A stretch of DNA of 64,000 nt from Saccharibacillus endophyticus (GTDB lineage Bacteria; Bacillota; Bacilli; Paenibacillales; Paenibacillaceae), in assembly GCF_013185185.1 (NCBI RefSeq), contig NZ_JAAZWE010000005.1, positions 248,001-312,000 on the forward strand, read 5' to 3'. The notes beneath the pieces are model-generated. The model saw only the letters and a program-made list of their open reading frames with translations. It had not been told where the DNA came from and ran no database searches. The position numbers and the translations under genes are program-made. Positions 7,870-16,948 of the stretch are shown one piece after another; position 1 is the first letter of the stretch, and each line of letters starts with the position of its first letter.

Positions 7870-9219
7870 TTGTCGCAGACTTCTTCTTCCGAAAACTTGA
7901 CCCTTGTCATCGGGGCCGGCTTGGCCGGGCTTGCCTGTGCTTTCGAGCTGGCCGAAAAAGGCAAGCCCGTGCTTGTGCTCGAAGCGGCACCTTACGTAGG
8001 CGGCCGAACGGCCAACTGGAACGAGAACGGCATGGAGGTCGAATCCGGCTTCCACAAATTCATCGGCTACTACACGCTGCTGCCCGAGCTGCTGGAGCGC
8101 GCGGGCATCGACCTGAACGAAATGCTGTTTTGGGAAAAGTCGATGGAAGCCCGCCACCCGGATGCCGAAGAGTTCGGCGAATTCGGTCTGGACGTCGTTC
8201 GCGCGCCTATCAAAACGCTGCTCGGCGCGCTCGGCAACAACAGCTATCTGACTCCTGCCGACAAAGCGTCGCTGATCCCGTTTTTCACGGCCGGCTTCAA
8301 AGACTACCTGTCCGATCCCGAAGAACTGGACGAGATTCCTTTGAACGAATACGCCGAGCGGCACGGCGTGACGAAGCAGGCGTTGGAACGTATTTTGGAA
8401 CCTTTGTCTTCGGGCATCTTTTTCCTGCCGCCCGAGCAGTATTCGTCGTATGCCTTTTTCGGCTTGTTCGCGCCCGGCATTCCGAGACTGCATAAAATGC
8501 GGATCGGCGCTTTCAGCGGCGGAATGACGGACGTCATGTGCAGGCCGCTGGCGGATGCGGTCGAGCGTCTGGGCGGCACGGTACGCACTTCCGCGCCGGT
8601 CAAAAGCCTGATCGCGGAAAACGGATCGGTGGTCGGCGTCGAGCTGGAAAACGGAGAACGGCTGAAGGCGGCGAACGTGGTCGTGGCGGCGAATGTCCGG
8701 CGCGCGCAAAAGCTGGTAGCCGAGCATTTCGGCGCCGTGTCCTGGTTCGCTCCTTTTTTCGAGCTGGAAGCGATGCCCCACGTCACGGCGCAGTTCGAGC
8801 TGACCGAGCCGCTGCTGCCGCAGGACCGGACGACTTTCGGCCCGGGTACCCAGCTCGGTTCGTTCGGCGAGCAGTCGCGTACCACGTTCCGGGACAAAGC
8901 GGGACGAACGTCGATCATCCTGGTCGACCCGGACGCGCTGATCGATCTGCCGGAAGAAGAAGTCTGGCAGCGTACCGTGGAAAGCTTGACGGCGATCGGA
9001 TTGGACGGAATCGACAAAGCGACCGACCACCGGATCATAAGGGGAGACGAGAACTTCTACCGCTTATCGCCGGGAAGCGAAAAAAAGCGTCCTAAACAGA
9101 TCACGCCGATCCCGGGTTTGTTCCTTGCCGGAGACTACACGAAGCAGCCGTTCCTCGCGACGATGGAAGGCGCGGTGATCTCCGGGCAACGGGCGGCCAG
9201 AGGCATTTTGAAAAACTGA
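7870..9219 (+). CDS. FAD-dependent oxidoreductase, phytoene/squalene desaturase-like
   Basis: The 449-aa protein starts with the FAD dinucleotide fold VIGAGLAGLACAFELAEKG (residues about 13-32) followed by the EAAPYVGGR motif, and ends with the C-terminal FAD-binding signature GLFLAGDYTKQP..ATMEGAVISGQRAA. This layout is that of flavin amine oxidases including phytoene desaturases and HpnE-like hydroxysqualene dehydroxylase. No carotenoid or hopanoid synthase lies nearby, so the substrate is open. TTG at 7870 is taken as start with a weak GCGGGGAA site; no ATG lies upstream in frame before the Rossmann motif. Confidence 0.82.
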   Translation: MSQTSSSENLTLVIGAGLAGLACAFELAEKGKPVLVLEAAPYVGGRTANWNENGMEVESGFHKFIGYYTLLPELLERAGIDLNEMLFWEKSMEARHPDAEEFGEFGLDVVRAPIKTLLGALGNNSYLTPADKASLIPFFTAGFKDYLSDPEELDEIPLNEYAERHGVTKQALERILEPLSSGIFFLPPEQYSSYAFFGLFAPGIPRLHKMRIGAFSGGMTDVMCRPLADAVERLGGTVRTSAPVKSLIAENGSVVGVELENGERLKAANVVVAANVRRAQKLVAEHFGAVSWFAPFFELEAMPHVTAQFELTEPLLPQDRTTFGPGTQLGSFGEQSRTTFRDKAGRTSIILVDPDALIDLPEEEVWQRTVESLTAIGLDGIDKATDHRIIRGDENFYRLSPGSEKKRPKQITPIPGLFLAGDYTKQPFLATMEGAVISGQRAARGILKN

Positions 9220-9312
9220 TTTCGTCCGCGAAAAAAATTTCCGCTCCCGAATGAAACCGCCCTCCGGGATGTCGCGTATATCTGGCATCAATCAAACGGA
9301 GGGTGAACATTC

Positions 9313-10089
9313 ATGTCTTTTTTCAAAAAAATGCTGGCTAGCGTCGGAATCGGTAACGCCAAAGTAGATACAGTGCTCGATACGGCCCAGGTGCCGGTAG
9401 GCGGAGACATTTCCGGCATCGTGTACATAGAAGGCGGTCAAGTGGATCAGCAGGTGGACCGCATCTACCTGTTCATCAAATCGGAATATGTCCGCGAACA
9501 TGATGACCGTAAAGTGCGCGAAACCGCGACGATCACCAAATTCCTGTTAACGGATCGCTTCACCCTTCGTGCCGGAGAGCGCAAAGAAGTCCCGTTCCGG
9601 TTTACTTTGCCGGAATACACGCCGATCACGCTTCGCAGCTCGGGCGTATGGGTGGAGACCGGCTTGGACATCCCGAGCGCCGCTGATGCGACCGACCGCG
9701 ACGCGCTCAACGTCACGCCGAGCGACGAAATCCAAATCGCGCTGGATGCCATCGAGCTGTTGGGCTTCCGCCTGCGCGAAGTGACGAACGACTATACCCC
9801 TCGCCTGGGCGGACCGCTTTCCTTCGTCCAGGAATTCGAATACGTGCCGACCACGAAATTCCGCGGAAGGCTCGACGAACTGGAAGTTCTGTTCCGTCAG
9901 CAAAACGGCGATCTCGAACTGATGCTCGAGGTCGACCGACGCGCTCGCGGTCTTGGCGGATTCTTTTCCGAAGCGATGGGCACCGACGAAAGCCTCGTAC
10001 GCCTGAGCCTTTCGCGCAGCGATCTGAGCCGCGGTCCGCACTACGTCGCGGAAATTTTGGAAAACACGATTTCGCGTTACGCGCACTAA
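9313..10089 (+). CDS. spo0M: Sporulation-control protein Spo0M
   Basis: At 258 residues it has exactly the usual length of Bacillus Spo0M, an arrestin-like beta protein that affects entry into sporulation and cell-envelope functions. Family marks are MSFFKKMLASVGIG at the N-terminus, the VDTVLD start of the first sheet, YIEGG, and SLSRSDLSRGPHYVAEI at the end. It is predicted to be cytosolic and has no catalytic residues. The ATG at 9313 follows GGAGGGTGAACATTC. A strong terminator follows the stop, so the gene is monocistronic. Confidence 0.92.
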   Translation: MSFFKKMLASVGIGNAKVDTVLDTAQVPVGGDISGIVYIEGGQVDQQVDRIYLFIKSEYVREHDDRKVRETATITKFLLTDRFTLRAGERKEVPFRFTLPEYTPITLRSSGVWVETGLDIPSAADATDRDALNVTPSDEIQIALDAIELLGFRLREVTNDYTPRLGGPLSFVQEFEYVPTTKFRGRLDELEVLFRQQNGDLELMLEVDRRARGLGGFFSEAMGTDESLVRLSLSRSDLSRGPHYVAEILENTISRYAH

Positions 10090-10106
10090 TCTTTCCTCGT
10101 CTTTAT

Positions 10107-10140
10107 CCCCGGCTCTTCACGAGTCGGGGATTTTATTTTT
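10107..10140 (+). terminator. Terminator of spo0M
   Basis: CCCCGGCTC (10107-10115) pairs with GAGTCGGGG (10121-10129), followed by ATTTTATTTTT. It ends at the last base of the convergent gene. Confidence 0.88.
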
Positions 10141-11129
10141 CACGTATGCCGTAACTGAAAAGCTTCGGCCAGCATTTCGTACATCCGCAGCTTCAACCCG
10201 AAATCCGGGGATACCGTAGCCAGCATGACTTCATCCGCCTCATACAGATCCGCCAACGCAATCAATTGTCTTCGAACACTGGCCGGATCGCCCACGACCA
10301 TACGCTCCCGCCCTTTTCGGATCTGCTCTTGCTGGGCTTCCGTATACTCGATAGACTCGATGCTTGCCAGAGAAGGAACGGTATTTAGATGCCCGCCCTC
10401 TCCGATATCAAGCAAATAATGATCAAAAACGCGCGCCAGCCGCTCTGCTTCCCGTTCGTCTCGACCGCAAACGGCAAACAGCGAGACCAAAACCTTCGGA
10501 CGATCGCGTTCTGAAAAAGGAACAAATCGTTGCCGATACCTTTGTACCGCTTCTCGCCCCGCACGGCCACGAATAAAATGCCCGAATGCCAAGCCTAGTC
10601 CATTCGCGGCCGCGATGTCCGCACCGCTTTCGCTGGAGCCCAATAGCCACAAGTCGGGCGGCGAAGCCGAAGCAGGCGTCACCGCGGGAGCGAGCGCCCC
10701 GCGAATATGTCCGGACAATCGGCTCACCTGCTCGGGATAACGGCTGAACGAGCCGCTTCGACCGTCCAGCAATGCAGCCGACGTCTCCGCTCTCCCTCCG
10801 GTGGAACGGCCGATTCCCAGATCGATTCGCCCCGGATAAAGGGCCGTCAATACCGAAAAATTCTCCGCCACTTTAAACGGACTGTGCATCGGAAGCATGA
10901 TGCCGCCGGAGCCGATACGCATTTTCCCCTCCGTTAATGCCGCCAATGAGGAGACCAGAACTTCCGGAGCCGAGCCTGCCAACACCCGATTCCCGTGATG
11001 CTCGGATACCCAGTATCGGTGATATCCCCATTGTTCCGCTGCCCGGGCAAGCCGGATCGTCTCGCGCAAAGCGATCGCCGATGAAGCCTCCGAGCGAATC
11101 TCCGAATAGTCCAAAATCGACAATTTCAT
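10140..11129 (-). CDS. Luciferase-like (LLM) flavin-dependent oxidoreductase, MsnO8/YceB type
   Basis: The 329-aa protein has the group marks of short LLM enzymes: LDYSEIRSEASSAIALRETIRLA at the start, WVSEHHGNRVLAGSAPEVL near 40, and IRIGSGGIML-like strand GKMRIGSGGIMLPMHSPFKVAE. Members use FMNH2 or F420H2; the substrate is not predictable. Length is typical. The ATG at 11129 follows CAAGGAGGGC. It stands alone and converges on spo0M. A second LLM protein of a different subgroup is at 48931. Confidence 0.88.
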   Translation of the reverse strand: MKLSILDYSEIRSEASSAIALRETIRLARAAEQWGYHRYWVSEHHGNRVLAGSAPEVLVSSLAALTEGKMRIGSGGIMLPMHSPFKVAENFSVLTALYPGRIDLGIGRSTGGRAETSAALLDGRSGSFSRYPEQVSRLSGHIRGALAPAVTPASASPPDLWLLGSSESGADIAAANGLGLAFGHFIRGRAGREAVQRYRQRFVPFSERDRPKVLVSLFAVCGRDEREAERLARVFDHYLLDIGEGGHLNTVPSLASIESIEYTEAQQEQIRKGRERMVVGDPASVRRQLIALADLYEADEVMLATVSPDFGLKLRMYEMLAEAFQLRHT

Positions 11130-11187
11130 TCCGTTGCCCTCCTTGAGAAGTTTCTTTTCTTCCCATTATAGGCGATCGGGCCGCATG

Positions 11188-11240
11188 ACAAAAAAGCCGT
11201 ATTTTCGGATTGATGCGTGCCCCGCGATCCGATACTCGGC
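11188..11240 (-). terminator. Terminator of the first PAS chemoreceptor gene
   Basis: On the minus strand GCCGAGTATCGGAT and ATCCGAAAATACGGC (within 11196-11240) pair with small mismatches, followed by TTTTTTG. Confidence 0.8.
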
Positions 11241-11263
11241 TTTCTCTCCGTATGGAAGTCCAT

Positions 11264-12172
11264 TCAGATGATGTTATTAAAGTCACGCGCGCGTGCATCC
11301 AGCTGTTCCGATGCTGCTGAAATGTCTTCGAATTCTTCCATGGCCGTACGGATTTGCGAATGGCTGCGCGTGATACTTTCCTGCGCCTGGTTTGTGCCTT
11401 GAGTGATGTTCGTGACTTCTTTCGTGATGCCTTCGATGTTGTGGCGCACTTCCACGATCGACTCGCTGACTTTCCCGGCTAGTTTGCGGACTTCCTTCGC
11501 CACGATATCAAAGCCTTTTCCATGCTCGCCGGCATGCGCGGCTTCGATCGCCGCGTTCAAAGCAAGGAGGCTTGTTTGCGAAGCGATTTCTTGAATCGTC
11601 TGCACGATACCGCGAATCGATTCCGCCTGGCTTTGCAGGCTGGATAGCGTAGAGATGTTTTTTTCCGACACTTCCGAAATGCCTTCGATGCTTCGGAGCA
11701 GCTCCGTGCTGCGAACGATGCCGGACTCTGCGCGAACGTTCAGCCCTTCGGACATCTGCTGAAGTTCGGAGACGACTTCTTCGATATTTTTTTGGCGGCG
11801 GGTGATGTCGGTCGCCACTTTGAAGACCTCGATTACCCGGCCCTGATCGTCGAGCACCGGCATATACGTCGCTTCCAGCCAAATCCGCTCGCCTCTCGCG
11901 TCCATGCGTTCGATCTTGTCCTGATAACTTCTTCCGGCCAAAAGATCGCGCCAGAACTTCTCGTAGCCCGGTCCGTTCGCGAACTCCGGAAAACAAAACT
12001 GCCGATGGTCCATGCCGATCATGTCCCGCTGCGCATAACCCATGGCTTCGGCAAAATTCGAGTTGACGTGAACAACACGGCGATTCAGGTCGAAGCGGAT
12101 CGTGGCCAGGCTTTTTTCCAAGGCTGACATGACAAGATCATTGCCGGCCCCCGTTGATGGTTTTATATTCAT
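11264..12172 (-). CDS. Soluble PAS - methyl-accepting chemotaxis signalling protein, paralogue 1
   Basis: The 302-aa protein has one PAS domain (about 12-125; VHVNSNFAEAMGYAQRDMIGMDH then EATYMPVLDDQGR) and a short MCP signalling domain (about 130-302) with the conserved hairpin tip IASQTSLLALNAAIEAAHAG. There is no membrane segment and no HAMP domain. Such proteins pass a cytosolic signal to CheA/CheW. The helical part after the tip is short, so this is a minimal receptor. Two close paralogues follow upstream on the same strand, each with its own leader. The ATG at 12172 follows GAGAGGGAAAC. Confidence 0.88.
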   Translation of the reverse strand: MNIKPSTGAGNDLVMSALEKSLATIRFDLNRRVVHVNSNFAEAMGYAQRDMIGMDHRQFCFPEFANGPGYEKFWRDLLAGRSYQDKIERMDARGERIWLEATYMPVLDDQGRVIEVFKVATDITRRQKNIEEVVSELQQMSEGLNVRAESGIVRSTELLRSIEGISEVSEKNISTLSSLQSQAESIRGIVQTIQEIASQTSLLALNAAIEAAHAGEHGKGFDIVAKEVRKLAGKVSESIVEVRHNIEGITKEVTNITQGTNQAQESITRSHSQIRTAMEEFEDISAASEQLDARARDFNNII

Positions 12173-12277
12173 GTTTCCCTCTCCCGTCCCACAAATTAAT
12201 TTTGCGCAATGGTTTATACCTTATATATCGTCATCCTTTAACATTTTTTTATATTTTTCGACAAAATTCTCCCCCGA

Positions 12278-13198
12278 TCACAGCAGTTTGGAGAACTCTT
12301 TGGCCTGCGCGTCCAATTCGCCGGAAGCGGCCGAAATTTCGGCGAACTCGTCCAACGCCAAACGGATTTGTTCCTGGCTTTCCGCAACGGTGTTTTGCGC
12401 AAGGTTCGTTCCGTTTGCGATGTTATCGACTTCTTTCGTGATGCCTTCGATATTGCGGCGCACTTCGACGATCGATTCGCCGGCCCGGTTCGCCAGCTTG
12501 CGTACTTCCTTCGCGACGATATCGAAACCTCTGCCGTGCTCGCCGGCATGCGCCGCTTCGATTGCCGCGTTCAGCGCGAGCAGGCTCGTTTGCGACGCGA
12601 TATCCTGAATCGTCTGCACGATGCCGCGGATGGAATCGGCCTGCCGCTGGAGGCTGGCCAGCGTGTTCATGTTGTCCTGCGACACCCGCGCGATATGTTC
12701 GACGCTTTGCAGCAGCGCGTGGCTGCGTTCGATCCCGCCTTCGGCGCGGATATTCAGGCCGTCGGACATCTGTTGAAGCTCGCTCATGACGGTCGAAATC
12801 GTTTCGATCCGCTCAGTGATGTTCGAAGCGACTTTCGAGACGCCGAGCACTTTGCCGTTCTCGCCCAAAACCGGCATGTAGGTCGCTTGAAGCCAGATCG
12901 AACGGCCGGATGCCGTAATGCGCTGGATTTTGTCTTCGTAACTGCGGCCGCCGAACAGATCGCGCCAGAATTTCTCGTAGGCCGCGCTGTTCGCGAACTC
13001 GGGCAGGCAGAATTGCCGGTGATCCATCCCCAGCATCTGTTGTTTGGAATAACCGAGCACTTTGGCAAAATTATCGTTCACGTAGACGACCCGGCGATTC
13101 AGATCGAACCGCACGATAGCCAAATTTTGTTCAAGCGCCTTTACGACCAGACTGTCGCTTACCTGTTCATCGGCTTGCTGCGTGTTCAACTGTGTCAT
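12278..13198 (-). CDS. Soluble PAS - methyl-accepting chemotaxis signalling protein, paralogue 2
   Basis: The 306-aa protein has the same layout as its neighbours: PAS at about 18-130 (VYVNDNFAKVLGYSKQQMLGMDHRQF) and an MCP signalling domain with tip IASQTSLLALNAAIEAAHAG. It is close to paralogue 3 in the stretch EQVSDS..VVxALE. The chosen ATG at 13198 has GGAGG 12 nt upstream; the frame is open to 13381, but that extension has no ribosome site and lies in the AT-rich intergenic part and the upstream terminator. No membrane segment was seen. Repeated duplication of one receptor suggests divergence of the sensed ligand. Confidence 0.86.
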   Translation of the reverse strand: MTQLNTQQADEQVSDSLVVKALEQNLAIVRFDLNRRVVYVNDNFAKVLGYSKQQMLGMDHRQFCLPEFANSAAYEKFWRDLFGGRSYEDKIQRITASGRSIWLQATYMPVLGENGKVLGVSKVASNITERIETISTVMSELQQMSDGLNIRAEGGIERSHALLQSVEHIARVSQDNMNTLASLQRQADSIRGIVQTIQDIASQTSLLALNAAIEAAHAGEHGRGFDIVAKEVRKLANRAGESIVEVRRNIEGITKEVDNIANGTNLAQNTVAESQEQIRLALDEFAEISAASGELDAQAKEFSKLL

Positions 13199-13326
13199 GA
13201 TATCATCGAGCCTCCGTTTTGAATGGATTAATAAAAGTTTCGCACAACTAGATTTCCCGAAATAATTATTGAAAACTATATCGGCACAATTTGCCGGATT
13301 GCTTAGAGCAATTTTGTTTGACGACA

Positions 13327-13368
13327 TAAAAAAAATACCTTCGCAATGTTTGCCGACGTACCGAAGGT
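13327..13368 (-). terminator. Terminator of paralogue 3
   Basis: On the minus strand ACCTTCG and CGAAGGT (13337-13343 with 13362-13368) pair and are followed by ATTTTTTTTATG. Confidence 0.82.
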
Positions 13369-13409
13369 TCGTCTTGTCCATCTCAAAGGTATACGCATGT
13401 TTTTCATGT

Positions 13410-14318
13410 TTAGATCAATTCCGAAAATCTTTTGGCCTGCGCGTCCAATTCGCCGGAAGCGGCCGAAATTTCCGTAAGTTCTTCGATCGCGAGCCGGATT
13501 TCTTTTTGGCTTTTGTTCACGGTCCCTTGCGCACGATTCGTGCCGCGGCTGATGTTGCCGACTTCGCGCGCGATGCCCTCGATCGTATGACGCACTTCCA
13601 CGATCGATTCGCCGACCCTCCCGGACAACTTGCCCACTTCTTTCGCGACGATATTGAAACCTTTTCCGTGTTCGCCGGCATGGGCCGCCTCGATCGCCGC
13701 GTTCAAGGCGAGCAAGCCTGTCTGCGAAGCGATTTGCTGGATCGTGTGCACGATGCCCCGGATCGATTCCGCCTGCTCCTGCAGGCTTTCCAGCGTCGTT
13801 ATGTTCTCGCCCGACACTTCAGCGATCTGCTCGATGCTTTCGAGCAGCGAACGGCTTCGCTGTATGCCCGCGTTCGCTTTGGCGTGCAGCGCGTCGGACA
13901 TCCGTTCCAGCTCGCCCGTTACCGCGGTAATGGTGTCGATCCGTTCGGTAATGTTCGACGCGACTTTGCATACGCCGAGCACCTGCCGGTTGCTGCCGAA
14001 CACGGGCATGTACGTGACCTGAAGCCACAGCCTTCTTCCGTCCGCCGCGACCCGTTCCACCTTGTCCTCGAACGTGCTGCCGCTGAGCAGGTCTTTCCAA
14101 AAGCGGTCGTACTCGGGGCTGTTTGCGAATTCCGGCAGGCAAAAACGACGATGGTCCATGCCGATCATGTTTTCTTTGCGATAACCGAGGACGGCCGCAA
14201 AATTGTCGTTGGCGTACACGACTCGGCGGCTCCTGTCGAAACGAATGATCGCCAGATTCTCTTCCAGCGCCCGTACGACGAAACTATCGCTCACCTGTTC
14301 ATGTTGTGATTGGTCCAT
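13410..14318 (-). CDS. Soluble PAS - methyl-accepting chemotaxis signalling protein, paralogue 3
   Basis: The 302-aa protein has a PAS domain (about 15-125; VYANDNFAAVLGYRKENMIGMDHRRF) and an MCP signalling domain with the tip IASQTGLLALNAAIEAAHAG, where Gly replaces the usual Ser or Asn after QT. No membrane segment or HAMP is present. The ATG at 14318 has AGGAGG 12 nt upstream, the same wide spacing as in paralogue 2, which suggests a shared origin of the 5' regions. The open frame back to 14462 has no site. The GGDEF gene upstream lies on the same strand 198 nt away. Confidence 0.86.
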   Translation of the reverse strand: MDQSQHEQVSDSFVVRALEENLAIIRFDRSRRVVYANDNFAAVLGYRKENMIGMDHRRFCLPEFANSPEYDRFWKDLLSGSTFEDKVERVAADGRRLWLQVTYMPVFGSNRQVLGVCKVASNITERIDTITAVTGELERMSDALHAKANAGIQRSRSLLESIEQIAEVSGENITTLESLQEQAESIRGIVHTIQQIASQTGLLALNAAIEAAHAGEHGKGFNIVAKEVGKLSGRVGESIVEVRHTIEGIAREVGNISRGTNRAQGTVNKSQKEIRLAIEELTEISAASGELDAQAKRFSELI

Positions 14319-14516
14319 AATTCGAAGGAACCTCCTATTCGCGAAGCGGCAAGATTGATGGAAAAGGAATAGCTTGAATTTTTCTCCAAGTATTGAATGA
14401 TTCGGCGGAGACCTCCCGCATTCCTTCCTGTTCCCATACAAACTATTCGTCGAAACGGGCAACGGTTTGAACGGATCAAACGCGGGCGGCGGTCAACGTA
14501 TCCGGGCCGATCTTTT

Positions 14517-15911
14517 TCAGCCCGGCAGACGGAACGGACTCTCGCCGAATACAGTCACGCGGTTTTTGCCCGTACGCTTGGACGCGTACAACGCGGCATC
14601 GGCCTGTTGGTATAGTTCTTCGAACGTCAGAACGTTTTGCGGCGCATAGGCGACCCCGATGCTCGCCGTCACGCCGATCGAGCGGCTCCCCGGCAGGTCG
14701 AATACGGCGGATTGGATAGCCGCCCGCAGCCGTTCCGCTCCCGAGCGCATTTCTTCTTCGGACAAACGCGTCGAAAAGACCGCGAACTCTTCCCCGCCGA
14801 AACGCCCGACGACCGCGTGCCCGCCGAAGCTTTCTTTCAACACGGAAGCGAAACCTTCGAGAATCACGTCGCCCCCCGCATGGCCGTAAGTATCGTTGAT
14901 CCGCTTGAAATCGTCGATATCGAGCAGCATGAGCATGAGCCCGGGCTCGCCGAGCCTTCCCCCGATCAGTTCGAGGAAATGGCGGCGGTTGTTCAGTTCC
15001 GTCAACCCGTCGATCGTGGCTTGATGCGTCAGCACTTTTTTCTGCGCTTCCAGCTCTTCGTTCTTTTGCTTCAGCTGTTCCATATGCATCTTGGTATTAT
15101 CGATGATGCGTCCCGTTTCGACGGCAATGTCTTCGATCTCCGAGTACGAGCGATCCATCTGGATGCCTTTTTCGAACAGCTCGTCCACGTCGCCGTCCGC
15201 AAGGCGGCGAAAAACGTTGCGCAGTTGACCGAGGGATCGAAGCAGCGGGCCGATCAGCCATTTGCCGAGCAGATAATTGACGTAGAAACAGAGCAGGCCG
15301 AGCAGCAGCATCAACACCGCGGTCACGCCGACGATCTCTACCAGCAAAGGCGGATAAATTCGGGCTATGATCAAACCGACCTCTTCGCCGTCGTCGTTTA
15401 CGATCGGCGCAAAATACGGCTTATTGAAATAATCGTACAGCCAATTCCGTTCGCGCAGCGCTTCTTCGGCCGTTCCGGAGGGCGACAGATAGGCGCTGCG
15501 GTACAGTTCTTGATCGCCCAATCGAACGACGATATCGACGGTGTGCAGCGCGCGCGGCATTTCGCGCCCTTCGTCGTACGCCAGAGGCTCGTCGCCGTCG
15601 ATCCACGGAATGCGATAATTGACCACTTCCTGCCGTTCGACCGTCTTCCACCAGCGTTCGAAACCAGTCGCTTCCGGCGAGAGATCCTCAAGCCGGGCAA
15701 TGCCGTGATTTTTGGGGAAAGCGGGCGACGTCATCTCCCGCATCGTGGAGTGCGCGACCAGTTGGGCGCCGAGCTGGGCAAGCGGCCGGATCACGACCGA
15801 AAGCAGGATCGTGACGATGACCGCGAAGACTAGAATGGTAAACAACGTGGACGAATTCATGGAGCGACGGATCAGCCGGCTCAAGCTTGGGCTGCCGGTT
15901 TTATGCTTCAA
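14517..15911 (-). CDS. Membrane-anchored diguanylate cyclase (sensor - HAMP-like - GGDEF)
   Basis: The start is TTG at 15911, with GGGAGG 8 nt upstream; the open frame to 16052 lacks a site. The 464-aa product has a membrane segment at about 20-42, an extracytoplasmic region of about 150 residues, a second segment (VTAVLMLLLGLLCFYVNYLL) near 215, a HAMP-like linker, a coiled coil and a GGDEF domain (about 300-455) with RFGGEEF, so it should make c-di-GMP. An RxxD-type inhibitory site is not evident just before the signature. It probably senses an outside cue. It is next to the chemoreceptor cluster and in the same direction. Confidence 0.88.
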   Translation of the reverse strand: MKHKTGSPSLSRLIRRSMNSSTLFTILVFAVIVTILLSVVIRPLAQLGAQLVAHSTMREMTSPAFPKNHGIARLEDLSPEATGFERWWKTVERQEVVNYRIPWIDGDEPLAYDEGREMPRALHTVDIVVRLGDQELYRSAYLSPSGTAEEALRERNWLYDYFNKPYFAPIVNDDGEEVGLIIARIYPPLLVEIVGVTAVLMLLLGLLCFYVNYLLGKWLIGPLLRSLGQLRNVFRRLADGDVDELFEKGIQMDRSYSEIEDIAVETGRIIDNTKMHMEQLKQKNEELEAQKKVLTHQATIDGLTELNNRRHFLELIGGRLGEPGLMLMLLDIDDFKRINDTYGHAGGDVILEGFASVLKESFGGHAVVGRFGGEEFAVFSTRLSEEEMRSGAERLRAAIQSAVFDLPGSRSIGVTASIGVAYAPQNVLTFEELYQQADAALYASKRTGKNRVTVFGESPFRLPG

Positions 15912-16092
15912 GGGAACTGCCTCCCGTTCTTCTGCTGTATATCGCCTTCCGCGAAAACATGATCGAAGAATTCCGAAACGAAATCGGTTCGAAAACATGC
16001 GTCCGCCGTATCCGCGTTTCTCAATTGTAGCGGCGGGTTCGGTCGCGCGCAATCCATTCTTGCAAGAGTCCGAACAAATGCAATAAAATCGG

Positions 16093-16145
16093 GTGAAAAA
16101 AAGAGCGTACTGTGCTACAATACTGAAATTGCAAACAATTGCAAT
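16093..16145 (+). promoter_or_regulatory. Promoter and perfect inverted repeat in front of udk
   Basis: A candidate -35 GTGAAA (16093-16098), 17-nt spacer and -10 TACAAT (16116-16121) are followed, from about the transcription start, by ATTGCAA (16128-16134), spacer ACAA, and TTGCAAT (16139-16145). The perfect dyad could be an operator or a small 5' stem. The AGGGAGG site lies 15 nt further on. Confidence 0.5.
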
Positions 16146-16178
16146 CGGCCATCAACCTAGGGAGGTTTATCGATCGCC

Positions 16179-16817
16179 ATGCTCATTATTGGTATCGCCG
16201 GCGGCACCGGTTCCGGCAAAACAACGGTCGCACGATCCGTCATCGACCGGCTCGGCGCCGGAAAAGTTACGTTCATATCTCAGGACAACTATTATAAAGA
16301 TCATCCGGAGCTTAGCTTCGAAGAGCGCGGAGCGATCAATTATGATCACCCGTTCGCTTTCGACAACGATCTGATGGTCCAACACCTGAACGATTTGAAA
16401 GAAGGCAAGGTGGCCCATGCGCCAGTCTACGACTTCACCATGCACGCCCGTTCCGCCGATCAGACCGTGGAACTGAAGCCCAACAATATCGTCATCATCG
16501 AAGGATTGCATGTCTTGTCGGACGAGAATCTTCGTGCGCTGCTCGACATCAAAGTCTTCGTCGATACCGACCCGGACGTGCGGATTCTTCGCCGTGTCGT
16601 GCGCGATATCGAAGATCGCGGACGCAGCATCCGCTCCGTGCACGATCAATATCTGCGCACGGTTAAGCCGATGCACGAAGCGTTTATCGAACCTTCGAAG
16701 AAATACGCCGACCTCATCATTCCGGAGGGCGGTCACAATGAAGTGGGCATTCAGCTGCTGTCGATCCTGACCGAGAAATATTTATCGGGCGACCATCAGT
16801 GGAACCACCACGCGTAA
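16179..16817 (+). CDS. udk: Uridine kinase
   Basis: At 212 aa it matches Bacillus Udk (211). The P-loop GGTGSGKTTVA is at residues 8-18, followed by QDNYYKD, NYDHPFAFD near 63, and the lid region RRVVRDIEDRGRS near 145. The enzyme phosphorylates uridine and cytidine with ATP or GTP in pyrimidine salvage. The ATG has AGGGAGG about 13 nt upstream, a wide spacing, but no nearer start fits. It is monocistronic with a strong terminator. Confidence 0.95.
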   Translation: MLIIGIAGGTGSGKTTVARSVIDRLGAGKVTFISQDNYYKDHPELSFEERGAINYDHPFAFDNDLMVQHLNDLKEGKVAHAPVYDFTMHARSADQTVELKPNNIVIIEGLHVLSDENLRALLDIKVFVDTDPDVRILRRVVRDIEDRGRSIRSVHDQYLRTVKPMHEAFIEPSKKYADLIIPEGGHNEVGIQLLSILTEKYLSGDHQWNHHA

Positions 16818-16850
16818 TCGGACGTCGAAGTCCGAAAGATCGACGAAAAA

Positions 16851-16897
16851 GCCTGTCCCCGGAGCGCATATCGCGCTTCGGAAGGACAGGCTTTTTT
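16851..16897. terminator. Bidirectional terminator between udk and the GIY-YIG gene
   Basis: GCCTGTCC (16851-16858) pairs with GGACAGGC (16884-16891), with an inner stem, an A-run on the left and TTTTTT on the right. Confidence 0.9.
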
Positions 16898-16948
16898 ACT
16901 GTCGACACGGTAGTCCCCTGTCCTTTATGAAGGTAGCGGGTTCGAACT

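Noticed and set aside
7693..9030. Long open frame on the minus strand opposite the FAD enzyme
   Set aside because: It mirrors the codon pattern of the plus-strand gene, has no ribosome site and has a Arg/Gln-rich composition typical of antisense shadows.
12278..13381. Longer start for PAS chemoreceptor 2 (367 aa)
   Set aside because: The extra 61 residues are encoded across the upstream terminator and have no ribosome site; paralogues start at the shorter position.
14637..15833. 398-codon plus-strand frame opposite the GGDEF gene
   Set aside because: The minus strand has a clear RFGGEEF domain and ribosome site; the plus frame has none.
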